Shown here: positions 31,593 to 39,016 of the stretch, one piece after another
How positions within the stretch are numbered: the first letter of the stretch is position 1
Layout of the letters: each line of letters starts with the position of its first letter
Source of the DNA: Candidatus Fermentibacteraceae bacterium
Lineage (GTDB): Bacteria; Fermentibacterota; Fermentibacteria; Fermentibacterales; JCC-6
Direction of reading: 5' to 3'
Assembly: GCA_021162285.1 (NCBI GenBank)
Contig: JAGGYZ010000063.1
Coordinates: forward strand, 1 to 39,016
DNA length: 39,016 nt
The notes under the pieces: model-generated
What the model was told of the DNA's origin: nothing
Database searches by the model: none
What the model saw: only the letters and a program-made list of their open reading frames with translations
Position numbers and translations under genes: made by a program

Positions 31593-31979
31593 ATGGAACA
31601 GTACACAGGAATTGGCAGAAGAAAGTCTTCCACAGCCAGGTGCTACCTCAGACCTGGTTCTGGAAAAGTTGTTATTAATCACAAGGCGCCTGGTGTTTAT
31701 TTCAGTGTGAACAGACAGAAAGATCATGCCCTTGAACCGCTGGAAACAGTTAAAGTTGCAGCTTCTTATGATCTTGTTGTTAATGTAAAAGGTGGAGGCA
31801 TTACCGGTCAGGCCGGTGCTGTGAGAATGGGGCTTGCAAGAGCCCTTGTTGAAGTCAACCCGGAGTTCAGGCACCCGCTGAAGGCTGCAGGAATGCTTCG
31901 CCGTGATCCGAGAGTTGTTGAAAGAAAGAAGTACGGACAGCCTAAGGCGAGGAAACGCTTCCAGTTCTCCAAACGTTAG
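31593..31979 (+). CDS. rpsI: Ribosomal protein S9
   Basis: S9 is a small-subunit protein whose C-terminal tail contacts the P-site tRNA. The 128 residues include TGIGRRKSSTARCYLRPGSG, GGGITGQAGAVRMGLARAL and the conserved end KARKRFQFSKR. The ATG is preceded by AGGGAG. After it comes a structured 99-base leader before rpsB. Confidence 0.97.
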   Translation: MEQYTGIGRRKSSTARCYLRPGSGKVVINHKAPGVYFSVNRQKDHALEPLETVKVAASYDLVVNVKGGGITGQAGAVRMGLARALVEVNPEFRHPLKAAGMLRRDPRVVERKKYGQPKARKRFQFSKR

Positions 31980-31997
31980 ACCGTACAAAAACACACA

Positions 31998-32052
31998 CGA
32001 TGGTATGTGGCGGGTACCCGGTGTCCCAAAGGGATGGTGCCCGCTTCCATCG
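31998..32052 (+). promoter_or_regulatory. Structured rpsB leader, candidate autoregulatory element
   Basis: Nested arms pair CGATGG (31998-32003) with CCATCG (32047-32052) and GCGGGTACC (32010-32018) with GGTGCCCGC (32036-32044, one G-U). An inner TCCC/GGGA closes an AAA loop. The fold lies just before the rpsB ribosome site (GGAGG 32052-32056, AAAGGA 32065-32070). Feedback by S2 on rpsB-tsf is known in E. coli; its use of this hairpin is inferred. Confidence 0.6.
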
Positions 32053-32078
32053 GAGGCAGAACCGAAAGGATAATCTAA

Positions 32079-33092
32079 ATGCAGATCCCCTCAATTCAGG
32101 ACCTGCTGGAGGCCGGTGTACACTTCGGTCACCAGGAGAAGAGATGGAACCCACGCATGAAGAATTACATCTTCATGGCAAGAAACGGTATCCATATCAT
32201 CGATTTGAAGAAAACCCAGAAAAACCTTGAAGACGCAATCAACCTTGTTAGTAAAATTGTTGCAGGAGGCAAGGATGTTCTTTTCGTTGCTACGAAAAAG
32301 CAGGGAAGAGAAAGTGTTCGGGAGCATGCCGAGCGGTCGGGAATGTTCTTTATGACTGAACGCTGGCTGGGCGGAACTCTTACCAATTACAACACGATCT
32401 ACAAAAGTATTCTCCGTCTTCAGGAACTTGAAAATATGGAGAAAAAGGGTTGGCCGCAGGGCTTTAAAAAGCGTGAAATTCTCCAGAAGACTCGTGAAAT
32501 GGAGAGAATCAACAAGTACCTCATGGGCATAAGGCACATGAAGGGTATCCCGGGTGCTGTGATAGTTGTGGATATCAAGAAAGAATCCATCGCTGTTAAA
32601 GAGGCGAAGAAACTCAACATCCCGTGTATCGCTATGGTCGATACCAACTGCGATCCCACTGAGGTAGACTATCCAATTCCTGCAAACGATGACGCGATCA
32701 AGTCCATCGATCTGATTATTGGAGCTCTTGCCGACGCTGCTCTGCTTGGAGCCGAAGGCAGAAAGCGCCGCGATGTTGAACCGCCTGTACCGCAGGATAA
32801 GATGAGAACCGAAAAAAGAACTGCTCCAGTGAAACCAAAGACTCCGGTGAAAGCACAAGCTCCGGTGAAAGCGGAGACTCCAGCGAAAGCAAAAGCTCCG
32901 GTGAAAGCACAAGCTCCGGTGAAAGCGGAGACTCCAGCGAAAGCAAAAGCTCCGGTGAAAGCAAAAGCTCCGGTGAAAGCGGAGACTCCAGTGAAAGCAA
33001 AAGCTCCAGTGAAAGCAAAAGCTCCAGTGAAAGCAAAAGCTCCGGCCAAAGAAGAACCCGAGGTAAAGGCTGCCAAGAGCGAGGAGGCATAG
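32079..33092 (+). CDS. rpsB: Ribosomal protein S2 with long basic repeat tail
   Basis: Residues 1 to about 230 are a normal S2: LLEAGVHFGHQEKRWNPRMK, LFVATKKQGRESV, ERWLGGTLTNY, IPGAVIVVDIKKE and the late DAIKSIDLIIGALADAALLG. Usual S2 proteins stop near 230-260 residues. This one runs to 337, because residues 249-326 are thirteen units of a Lys-Ala-Pro hexapeptide (APVKAK and variants), followed by a short acidic end. The tail is histone-H1-like in composition and probably flexible on the ribosome surface. The gene is 7 codons' length from AAAGGA-type site to start and lies directly before tsf. Confidence 0.96.
   Translation: MQIPSIQDLLEAGVHFGHQEKRWNPRMKNYIFMARNGIHIIDLKKTQKNLEDAINLVSKIVAGGKDVLFVATKKQGRESVREHAERSGMFFMTERWLGGTLTNYNTIYKSILRLQELENMEKKGWPQGFKKREILQKTREMERINKYLMGIRHMKGIPGAVIVVDIKKESIAVKEAKKLNIPCIAMVDTNCDPTEVDYPIPANDDAIKSIDLIIGALADAALLGAEGRKRRDVEPPVPQDKMRTEKRTAPVKPKTPVKAQAPVKAETPAKAKAPVKAQAPVKAETPAKAKAPVKAKAPVKAETPVKAKAPVKAKAPVKAKAPAKEEPEVKAAKSEEA
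32823..33056 (+). repeat. In-frame 18-bp tandem repeats encoding the S2 tail
   Basis: About thirteen copies of an 18-base unit, typified by GCTCCGGTGAAAGCAAAA, run without spacers. A 54-base higher-order unit (APVKAQ, APVKAE, TPAKAK) occurs twice in succession. All units keep the reading frame. Such arrays expand and contract by slippage, so copy number may vary between strains. Confidence 0.9.
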
Positions 33093-33094
33093 AT

Positions 33095-33691
33095 ATGGCC
33101 GTTGACGCAAAGTCAGTAAAAGAACTGAGAAAAATATCCGGTGCCGGAATGATGGAGTGCAAGAAAGCGCTTGACAAGGCGGATGGTGATATCGAGGCTG
33201 CTCTCAAGTTTCTGAGGGAACAGGGTGTTAAAGTCGCCGCCAAGAGAGCATCCAGACAGGCCAATGAGGGTCTTGTGTTTTCTTATATCCACGGACCAGG
33301 TAAACTCGGTGTTCTTGTTGAAATTAACTGCGAGACAGACTTTGTTGCCCTTACAGACGATTTCAGGAACTTCTGTAAACTTGTGGCAATGCACATTGCA
33401 GCAGCAGCACCGGAATATGTATCGCGTGATGAAGTACCTGCTGATAAGGTTGAAGAAGAGAAACAGTTTCTTCTGAAACAGCTTGCGGAATCCAACAAGC
33501 CTGAGAATATTAAGCACAAGATTGTTGAAGGCAGAATGGACAAATTCTATGGCGAGATCTGCCTTCTCGATCAGGAATGGATACATGACTCCGAAACTGG
33601 CAAAGTGGCAGATGCACTGTCGGCTATAGTTGCAAAAATAGGAGAGAATACAGTTATTAACAGATTTGCGCGTTTTCAGATAGGCGGTTAG
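33095..33691 (+). CDS. tsf: Elongation factor Ts (short form)
   Basis: EF-Ts exchanges GDP on EF-Tu. The N-terminal UBA-like module (VKELRKISGAGMMECKKAL), the EALKFLRE helix and the core CETDFVALTDDF motif are present. With 198 residues it is the short, Thermus-like type rather than the 280-residue E. coli type, having a reduced C-terminal core. GAGGAGG precedes the start. The rpsB-tsf-pyrH-frr order is widely conserved. Confidence 0.96.
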   Translation: MAVDAKSVKELRKISGAGMMECKKALDKADGDIEAALKFLREQGVKVAAKRASRQANEGLVFSYIHGPGKLGVLVEINCETDFVALTDDFRNFCKLVAMHIAAAAPEYVSRDEVPADKVEEEKQFLLKQLAESNKPENIKHKIVEGRMDKFYGEICLLDQEWIHDSETGKVADALSAIVAKIGENTVINRFARFQIGG

Positions 33692-33692
33692 T

Positions 33693-34415
33693 ATGAATGA
33701 CGGATCCGGTAAAGCTCCCCGGGTTCTCTTAAAGCTCAGCGGTGAGGTTCTGGCAGGTTCTGCCGGAAGCGGATTTCACCGTGATACCGTCTTCAGAATA
33801 GCCGAAGTTCTAGTTGAAGTTGCCTCTGCCGGGTATCAGCTTGGTGTTGTCACCGGCGGAGGGAATTTTGCCAGGGGCAGAGAGCTTTCCGCTTTCACCA
33901 GAACCCGGGCGGACTACATAGGCATGCTTGCCACAGTGATGAACTGCCTGGCAGTATCAGATTCCGTTGAAAAGCACGGCGGCAGGGCTGCTGTGCTTTC
34001 TGCTATTCCCGTACCGGAAGCCGGAGTCGAGTTGTTTTCTCCAGTCAGGGCAAAAGCTCTTTACGCTGAAGGAAACATTGTTTTTTTCGCAGGCGGAACG
34101 GGAAACCCGCTTTTATCAACAGACACAGCTGCTGCTTTAAGGGCTGCACAAACCGACTGCGCTGTTCTGTACAAGGGAACCAGGGTAGACGGGGTTTACG
34201 ATTCTGATCCTGAAAAGAATCCTGACGCTCAGAGGTTCAGCCAGTTAAGCTACAGAGAGGTTCTGAACAGAGATCTTCAGGTAATGGATGCAGCAGCAGT
34301 TGCAATTGCCAGAGACAATTCTCTTCCAATAGTTGTGTTCGACATTACAGATCCGTACAATTTTGTGAAAATCCTCAGGGATCACAGCCTGGGTACGGTT
34401 GTGAAGGGGGAATAA
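33693..34415 (+). CDS. pyrH: Uridylate kinase
   Basis: PyrH phosphorylates UMP to UDP. The 240 residues include LKLSGEVLAG, TGGGNFARG, the RADYIGMLATVMNCLA segment that is near-invariant in bacterial UMP kinases, and VDGVYDSDPEKNP. The ATG is one base beyond the tsf stop. It links nucleotide supply with the ribosome-recycling gene next to it, a common bacterial arrangement. Confidence 0.96.
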   Translation: MNDGSGKAPRVLLKLSGEVLAGSAGSGFHRDTVFRIAEVLVEVASAGYQLGVVTGGGNFARGRELSAFTRTRADYIGMLATVMNCLAVSDSVEKHGGRAAVLSAIPVPEAGVELFSPVRAKALYAEGNIVFFAGGTGNPLLSTDTAAALRAAQTDCAVLYKGTRVDGVYDSDPEKNPDAQRFSQLSYREVLNRDLQVMDAAAVAIARDNSLPIVVFDITDPYNFVKILRDHSLGTVVKGE

Positions 34416-34417
34416 TC

Positions 34418-34975
34418 ATGTTTGATGAAATACTTCTTGATCTGGAGAAACGCGCAGAGAAAACTACGCACAACACTTCCAGAGAAATGTCTGTTGTAAG
34501 AACAGGCAAAGCCAGCCCTGCCCTTCTGGATAACATTCGTGTTGAGGTGTGGGGAGACAAACTTCCCCTTAAGCAGGTTGCAGGTATCAGTGCTCCTGAG
34601 CCAAGGCTTCTGGTTATCCAACCCTGGGATGCTTCCACTGCATCTGCCATTGCAAAGGCGATAGAGGCAAGTGATCTGGGTCTCAGAGCAAACATAGACG
34701 GTCCTGTTATAAGAATCCCAATACCAAAGCTCAGCGATCAGCGTCGTAAAGACCTGATAAAACATGTAAAAAAGCTTGCTGAAGTAGGGAAAACCGCCAT
34801 CAGGAATATCCGTCGGGATACAAATGATTCCCTGAAGAAGGCGAAGAAAAGCGGTGAGATAACAGAAGACCAGGAAAAGAAAGCATTGACTGAGGTTCAG
34901 GTCGTGGTGGATAAAGCAGTAAAGGAGATAGACAGGCTTCTCAAGCTTAAAGAAGAAGACATTCTTGAGGTCTGA
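34418..34975 (+). CDS. frr: Ribosome recycling factor
   Basis: RRF splits post-termination ribosomes with EF-G. The 185-residue length is exact for the family. Visible motifs are VRTGKASPALLDNIRVEVWG, LVIQPWDASTASAIAKAI, RIPIPKLSDQRRKDLIKHVK and AVKEIDRLLKLKEEDIL. The ATG starts two bases after pyrH and follows AAGGGGG. The last 11 bases overlap the probable uppS start. Confidence 0.97.
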   Translation: MFDEILLDLEKRAEKTTHNTSREMSVVRTGKASPALLDNIRVEVWGDKLPLKQVAGISAPEPRLLVIQPWDASTASAIAKAIEASDLGLRANIDGPVIRIPIPKLSDQRRKDLIKHVKKLAEVGKTAIRNIRRDTNDSLKKAKKSGEITEDQEKKALTEVQVVVDKAVKEIDRLLKLKEEDILEV

Positions 34976-35681
34976 AGCTGAACCTGCTTTGAAACACATA
35001 GCCATCATTATGGACGGTAACGGCAGGTGGGCACGCAAGCGGGGGCTTGCCCGTATCAAGGGGCACACTGCAGCGGAAAAATCTATTCATGATGCTGTTG
35101 AGGTTTGTGGAGAAGCCGGAATAAAGTACCTCACTCTTTACGCATTTTCAACGGAGAACTGGTCGCGGCCGAGAGCGGAAGTGAATTTTATTATGAAGCT
35201 GCTCAGCAGGTTTATAAAGGGAAACATAGATGAGCTTCACCGCAAGAATGTCAGGCTTCGTACCACCGGACGTCTCTACGATATTCCTGACGGTCCCCGT
35301 GGTGATCTGGAGAAGGCAATACAGCGGACTTCAGCCAATACAGGTCTCAATCTTGTTCTAGCGCTCAGTTATGGCGGTCGTGCAGAGATTCGCGATGCCG
35401 TAACCATTATTGCAGAAAAGGTAGTTTCTGGTGAGCTCAGTCCTTCCGATATCTCTGAGGAAACAATATCAAACAATTTGTACAACCCGGACATACCTGA
35501 TCCGGATGTTATCATTAGAACAAGCGGTGAGCAGAGGCTTTCAAACTTTCTTCTGTGGCAGTCTGCATACAGTGAGTTTGTTTTTACCCCGGTTCTGTGG
35601 CCGGATTTTCATGCTGAAGAACTTAGAAATTCTCTGGAGGAGTTCAGAGCGAGAAAGAGAAGATTCGGGGGGCTGGAGTAG
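34965..35681 (+). CDS. uppS: Isoprenyl (undecaprenyl) diphosphate synthase
   Basis: UppS builds the C55 carrier lipid for cell-wall synthesis from farnesyl and isopentenyl diphosphates. The catalytic IAIIMDGNGRWA motif has Asp17. LTLYAFSTENWSRP, ALSYGGRAEI and the C-terminal IRTSGEQRLSNFLLWQ complete the family pattern. The chosen TTG overlaps frr by 11 bases; TTG 34989 is an alternative that would shorten the protein by eight residues. It opens the lipid-carrier group uppS-cdsA-dxr-rseP. Confidence 0.95.
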   Translation: MRSEAEPALKHIAIIMDGNGRWARKRGLARIKGHTAAEKSIHDAVEVCGEAGIKYLTLYAFSTENWSRPRAEVNFIMKLLSRFIKGNIDELHRKNVRLRTTGRLYDIPDGPRGDLEKAIQRTSANTGLNLVLALSYGGRAEIRDAVTIIAEKVVSGELSPSDISEETISNNLYNPDIPDPDVIIRTSGEQRLSNFLLWQSAYSEFVFTPVLWPDFHAEELRNSLEEFRARKRRFGGLE

Positions 35682-35684
35682 AAT

Positions 35685-36491
35685 ATGGTATTTCCTAAAC
35701 TTTCCGGGCGCCTGCTGATTGCCATTCCAGGTATTGCTCTGTTTCTTGTTGTTCTTTTCAAACTTCCAGTTGTATGGGGAATATTTCTGTTTTCCACCCT
35801 TGCCCTGCTGGCAGGGTACGAATCCACTGCAATGTGTGTTCCCCACGGGCTGAACGAATTTTCCAGAGTACTTGTGGCATTCTTTGCTGGAGTAAGCACA
35901 TACTTTATAGCAGTGGAGCATGTTCTGCAGATACCGGCTCTCATCCTGCCCGGTGCGGCAGTTGCTGTAAGTCTTCTTCACAGTTCAGGCCCTGTGCACT
36001 CGAGAAGGCGCATAGCCGGTACTGCGGGTCTTGCCTCTCTTTACGCCATGGGTTTCGGGCTTATGGGCCGATTGTTCCTGAGCATGGGACCGTGGGTAAT
36101 TCTGGTTGTTCTAGCGATTTGCTGGGTGGGGGACAGTGCAGCTTACTTTGTAGGTGTTTCCATGGGGAAAAACAAACTCATGCCCAGGGTCAGTCCAAAA
36201 AAATCATGGGAGGGTCTTTTCGGTGGTCTTGCCGGGTCAATTGCAGGTGCTCTGGGAGCTGGATATTTCACAGAAATTCCCTTTATTCCGCTGCTTGTTC
36301 TCGGATTTGCCGGAGGTGTTGCCGGCGTGTACGGAGATCTGTTTGAATCCGCGCTGAAAAGAGATGCCGGAGTTAAGGATTCCAGCAGTATTCTGCTGGG
36401 CCACGGAGGAATACTTGACAGATTTGACAGTGCTGTTGTTGTAGCACCTGTTGCTTTGGTTTTGCTGCATCTGTTTGGAATAATCTCATAA
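35685..36491 (+). CDS. cdsA: Phosphatidate cytidylyltransferase
   Basis: CdsA makes CDP-diacylglycerol, the substrate of PgsA encoded earlier in this window. The family signature near the C-terminus is intact: SALKRDAGVKDSSSILLGHG, directly followed by GILDRFD. About eight hydrophobic segments span the 268 residues. GGGGGG-rich sequence precedes the ATG, and the stop overlaps the dxr start as TAATG. Confidence 0.95.
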   Translation: MVFPKLSGRLLIAIPGIALFLVVLFKLPVVWGIFLFSTLALLAGYESTAMCVPHGLNEFSRVLVAFFAGVSTYFIAVEHVLQIPALILPGAAVAVSLLHSSGPVHSRRRIAGTAGLASLYAMGFGLMGRLFLSMGPWVILVVLAICWVGDSAAYFVGVSMGKNKLMPRVSPKKSWEGLFGGLAGSIAGALGAGYFTEIPFIPLLVLGFAGGVAGVYGDLFESALKRDAGVKDSSSILLGHGGILDRFDSAVVVAPVALVLLHLFGIIS

Positions 36492-37582
36492 TGAGCAGGC
36501 GGGTGGCCGTTCTTGGCTCAACGGGATCTGTAGGCAGACAGGCACTTGAGGTTATTGAGCGAAGCGGAGAGCTGTTACTTCACTCCATCGTCTGCAGTTC
36601 TTCTGTTGACAGGCTTGAGCAGCAGGCTGCCAGGTACTCTCCTTCTTATTCTGCAGCCACCGGTTCAGGTAGTGAAACCGATGTACTAGCCCGCGCAATG
36701 GATGGTGCCGACATGGTATTGAACGCTATTGTTGGAAGTGCAGGGTTGCATGCCAGCCTTATGGCCCAGGAAAGAAAGATTCCTCTCGCACTTGCCAACA
36801 AAGAGAGTCTCGTTGTAGGAAGTGATCTGCTCAGGCAGCATCTGTCAGATGGTCTGGTCATTCCTGTGGACAGCGAACACAGCACTGTTTTCAGGTGTCT
36901 TCAGGGAGAATCAAGACCTGTCAGAAGAATAGTGCTTACCGCTTCTGGCGGATCGCTTCGGGACACACCTCTCCATCGCATATACAATGCTTCCCCTGAA
37001 ACAGTTCTTGCTCATCCCACATGGGAAATGGGAGGGAGGATCACTGTGGATTCTGCGAGCATGGTAAACAAAGCTTTTGAGGTTATTGAAGCCAGAGCTC
37101 TGTTCCCGGGTATACCTGTGGATGCTGTTATCCATAGAAGCAGTATTGTTCATTCTCTGGTAGAATCTGCCGACGGGGCCTGGAAGGCACTTCTCGGTCT
37201 CCCGGATATGAAAGTTCCCATTGCCTGGGCACTGCTTTATCCTGAGCTTCCTGCCTATGCTGTCGCTTCGGAGAGCCCTGTCGACTGGGGTAACATTTCT
37301 TTTCTCCCAATGGATAAACATCGTTATCCGGCATTCTATGCAGTTCTCGGAGCAGCCGACGCCGGGGGAACAGCTACAGTTGCAGCCAACGCTGCCGATG
37401 AGATTGCAGTTGAGGCATTTTTGAAGAAGAAAATACCATTTGGCGCGATTGCAGAGGTTATTGAGGAGGTAACAAATCTTACGAAGCCGGAGCCTGTAAT
37501 AGATTTTAATCACATTATGCAGGCGGATTCCACAGCACGAAAAAGTGCCCGAAAGGCGGTAGATCGTCTATGCTCTCTGTAA
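36491..37582 (+). CDS. dxr: 1-deoxy-D-xylulose 5-phosphate reductoisomerase
   Basis: Dxr performs the second step of the MEP isoprenoid pathway, feeding UppS. NADPH is bound by GSTGSVGRQALEVI at the N-terminus. ALANKES, the metal-binding PVDSEHSTVFRCLQG, TASGGSLRD and HPTWEMGGRITVDSASMVNK are all typical. The 363-residue length is slightly short but complete. It is coupled to cdsA by TAATG and overlaps rseP by 13 bases. Confidence 0.96.
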   Translation: MSRRVAVLGSTGSVGRQALEVIERSGELLLHSIVCSSSVDRLEQQAARYSPSYSAATGSGSETDVLARAMDGADMVLNAIVGSAGLHASLMAQERKIPLALANKESLVVGSDLLRQHLSDGLVIPVDSEHSTVFRCLQGESRPVRRIVLTASGGSLRDTPLHRIYNASPETVLAHPTWEMGGRITVDSASMVNKAFEVIEARALFPGIPVDAVIHRSSIVHSLVESADGAWKALLGLPDMKVPIAWALLYPELPAYAVASESPVDWGNISFLPMDKHRYPAFYAVLGAADAGGTATVAANAADEIAVEAFLKKKIPFGAIAEVIEEVTNLTKPEPVIDFNHIMQADSTARKSARKAVDRLCSL

Positions 37583-38805
37583 TAGCTGTTGTTGTCGGTC
37601 TGGGAATGATTGTTTTTTTCCATGAGCTGGGTCACTTCTGGGTGTCGAAGGCTGTAGGGCTTCCTGTGGAGAGATTCAGCATAGGATTTCCCCCTTTCGT
37701 TTTCCGAAAGCAGGCAGGCGAAACTGAATACTGTATTGGATCCATACCGCTTGGCGGTTATGTAAAGGTTAACCTGGGTGTAGGCACTGAGACCGCGTCT
37801 TCAGTAGTGTGGTGGAAACGGGCACTTGTTGTTCTTGCAGGACCGGCGATGAACCTTGTTCTTGCAGCAGTCCTGATGTTTGTTGTTCTGGGAGTTGTGG
37901 GTACTGAAGTTCCTGTGGTTGCCACCACAGTGGGAACTGTCCATATGGCGGGACTTGAAACAGGTGATGTAATACTGAAAGTTTCAGGAACACCAGTGGA
38001 AAACTGGACGGTTCTTTACGAACTTGTGGAACAGCAGGGCAGTGGAGAATTTCTGGTTCAGCGTGGTACCGAGACTCTTTCCATTCCCTTCGATCTGCCC
38101 CCGGACAGTGTTCCCGGGTTTACTCCCCTGTTGCCAACCATCGTTGAATCAACCATAGGGATGCCTGCCTACGAGGCAGGTATCAGATCCGGAGACAGTA
38201 TAATCTCTGTTAATTCAGTACCGGTTATTGATTTTTCTGAGCTGCAGTATGAGGTATCTCAATTTGATGGCTCATTCCTCGAAGCTGTTTTTGTAAGAAA
38301 CGCAGTGGTGGATACTGCGTGGATAGAGCCAATGGATTATGATGGAAGAAGCATAATCGGTGTAACAGCTCTTGGTGAAACAGAGACCATGAAACTGCCG
38401 CTTGCCCGGGCTTTTACCGTAAGCATTAAGGCTGCCCTCGGCGGTGCCGGAACTTTCTTTACCAGTCTCGTGCAGATGGCTGTTAAACCGGCAGAACTGA
38501 TCAGAATGTCCGGAGGACCTGTCTTTGTGGCAGAAACACTCGGGCAGCAGGCCGGGTTCGGTCTATCAAGATTTCTTGAAACCATTGCATACTTCTCACT
38601 GGCCATAATGGGTTTTAACCTGCTTCCTCTACCCATTCTCGATGGAGGACAGTTCCTGTTCATCCTTTACGAGGGGATAAGACGGAAGCCTGCATCGGCA
38701 AAGGTGGTTCAGGTTGCACAGCACATTGGAATTATGCTTCTGCTCCTGCTGTTCGCCGCAGTGATTTACAAGGATATATCAAGGGTTGTAACAAGGATAA
38801 GGTAA
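37570..38805 (+). CDS. rseP: Site-2 intramembrane metalloprotease RseP
   Basis: RseP-type M50 proteases cut transmembrane anti-sigma factors and signal-peptide remnants. The first membrane helix carries HELGH (His18, Glu19, His22), and the last part has NLLPLPILDGG with Asp358 as the third ligand. Two PDZ-like regions lie between (about residues 115-180, ETGDVILKVSGTPV, and 185-260, AGIRSGDSIISVNSVPV). The 411-residue length suits the double-PDZ Gram-negative type. The anti-sigma target is not in the window. Confidence 0.95.
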   Translation: MLSVIAVVVGLGMIVFFHELGHFWVSKAVGLPVERFSIGFPPFVFRKQAGETEYCIGSIPLGGYVKVNLGVGTETASSVVWWKRALVVLAGPAMNLVLAAVLMFVVLGVVGTEVPVVATTVGTVHMAGLETGDVILKVSGTPVENWTVLYELVEQQGSGEFLVQRGTETLSIPFDLPPDSVPGFTPLLPTIVESTIGMPAYEAGIRSGDSIISVNSVPVIDFSELQYEVSQFDGSFLEAVFVRNAVVDTAWIEPMDYDGRSIIGVTALGETETMKLPLARAFTVSIKAALGGAGTFFTSLVQMAVKPAELIRMSGGPVFVAETLGQQAGFGLSRFLETIAYFSLAIMGFNLLPLPILDGGQFLFILYEGIRRKPASAKVVQVAQHIGIMLLLLLFAAVIYKDISRVVTRIR

Positions 38806-38915
38806 TTTTTCATAAGAAGTTTCAGGCCTGTTCTACCCTGCATGTTCAGACATAACACTGTTCCTGGTGTTGTTAAAGCACTGCTCTGGACCTATTCACA
38901 TCACGGCTTGATTTG
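38806..38915. other. Convergent intergenic gap, no gene found
   Basis: About 110 bases between rseP and the minus-strand frame at the edge. Only a weak AACAC/GTGTT inverted repeat around 38863-38875 is visible; no clear terminator. Confidence 0.4.
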
Positions 38916-39016
38916 CTACAGAAGGTCGGCCTGTGCAGCTTCCAGACGGGACTGCTGCTCCAGCTGGTCAAGTTTTGATGCCGTGTCTGCTGCAGCCCTG
39001 AAAAACACAGGCCATA
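38916..39016 (-). CDS. C-terminal end of an unknown minus-strand protein
   Basis: Reading the minus strand from the window edge gives WPVFFRAAADTASKLDQLEQ followed by QSRLEAAQADLL and a TAG stop at 38916-38918. The charged heptad pattern LDQLEQQSRLEAAQ suggests a coiled-coil C-terminus. The rest of the gene lies outside the window. Only 32 residues support it, so it is tentative. Confidence 0.4.
   Translation of the reverse strand, partial: WPVFFRAAADTASKLDQLEQQSRLEAAQADLL

Noticed and set aside
32823..33056. Possible CRISPR array
   Set aside because: The 18-base units are contiguous with no spacers and keep the rpsB reading frame.
32091..33110. 339-residue minus-strand open frame with Phe/His/Trp repeats
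   Set aside because: Shadow of rpsB and its repeat tail; the repeats keep several frames open.

Overview
The window (about 39 kb, close to balanced G+C by eye) is a gene-dense bacterial chromosome segment made almost entirely of housekeeping operons, with a few lineage-specific secreted and surface proteins between them. Several features point to a Gram-negative, probably anaerobic member of the FCB superphylum or a related uncultured phylum. They are C-terminal por/type IX-like sorting domains on a subtilase and an Omp28-like protein, a TonB-like (AgmX/PglI) C-terminus with a PEGA domain, a TPR protein ending in an AIM24-like domain, RseP, CdsA and UppS, and an acyl-CoA dehydrogenase paired with a ferredoxin-fused ETF. 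A long Alu-domain SRP RNA next to dnaX-ybaB-recR and a Bacillus-type LexA box at recA look more like Gram-positive genomes. I cannot name the phylum with confidence.

Layout. 1-4521: fatty-acid and phospholipid operon plsX(partial)-fabH-fabG-acpP-fabF-rnc, without fabD. 4522-9149: acyl-CoA dehydrogenase, etfB and an etfA with an N-terminal 2[4Fe-4S] ferredoxin, then a PHP phosphoesterase and a small exported protein. 9180-9266: tRNA-Ser(UGA), minus strand. 9333-11424: CYTH protein, a coiled-coil protein and an MtfA-like metallopeptidase. 11435-13365, minus strand: pyrE preceded by a PEGA/TonB-like protein. 13696-17635: lipoprotein-like protein, subtilase, membrane protein, dtd, maf. 17688-18698, minus: Omp28-like secreted protein. 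18867-18958: tRNA-Ser(GGA) with a very good promoter. 19097-23268: TPR/AIM24 repeat protein, tRNA-Ala(CGC), and a membrane-anchored pseudo-PP2C. 23380-25973: large SRP RNA, dnaX, ybaB, recR. 25973-28726: pgsA, pgpA, cinA, thpR. 28865-31022: recA with SOS-like promoter, recX, unknown gene. 31149-34975: rplM, rpsI, rpsB, tsf, pyrH, frr. 34965-38805: uppS, cdsA, dxr, rseP. A minus-strand gene enters at the right edge.

Together the genes cover membrane lipid synthesis (fab genes, plsX, pgsA, pgpA, cdsA), isoprenoid carrier synthesis (dxr, uppS), ribosome production and recycling, recombination and SOS repair, and protein targeting. Genes are packed so tightly that starts commonly overlap the preceding stop, and all four NTGA forms (ATGA, GTGA, TTGA, CTGA) occur. 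The most unusual items are the degenerate PP2C, the repeat-rich TPR/AIM24 protein, the basic hexapeptide tail on ribosomal protein S2, the ferredoxin-ETF, the probable CTG starts, and a structured rpsB leader.
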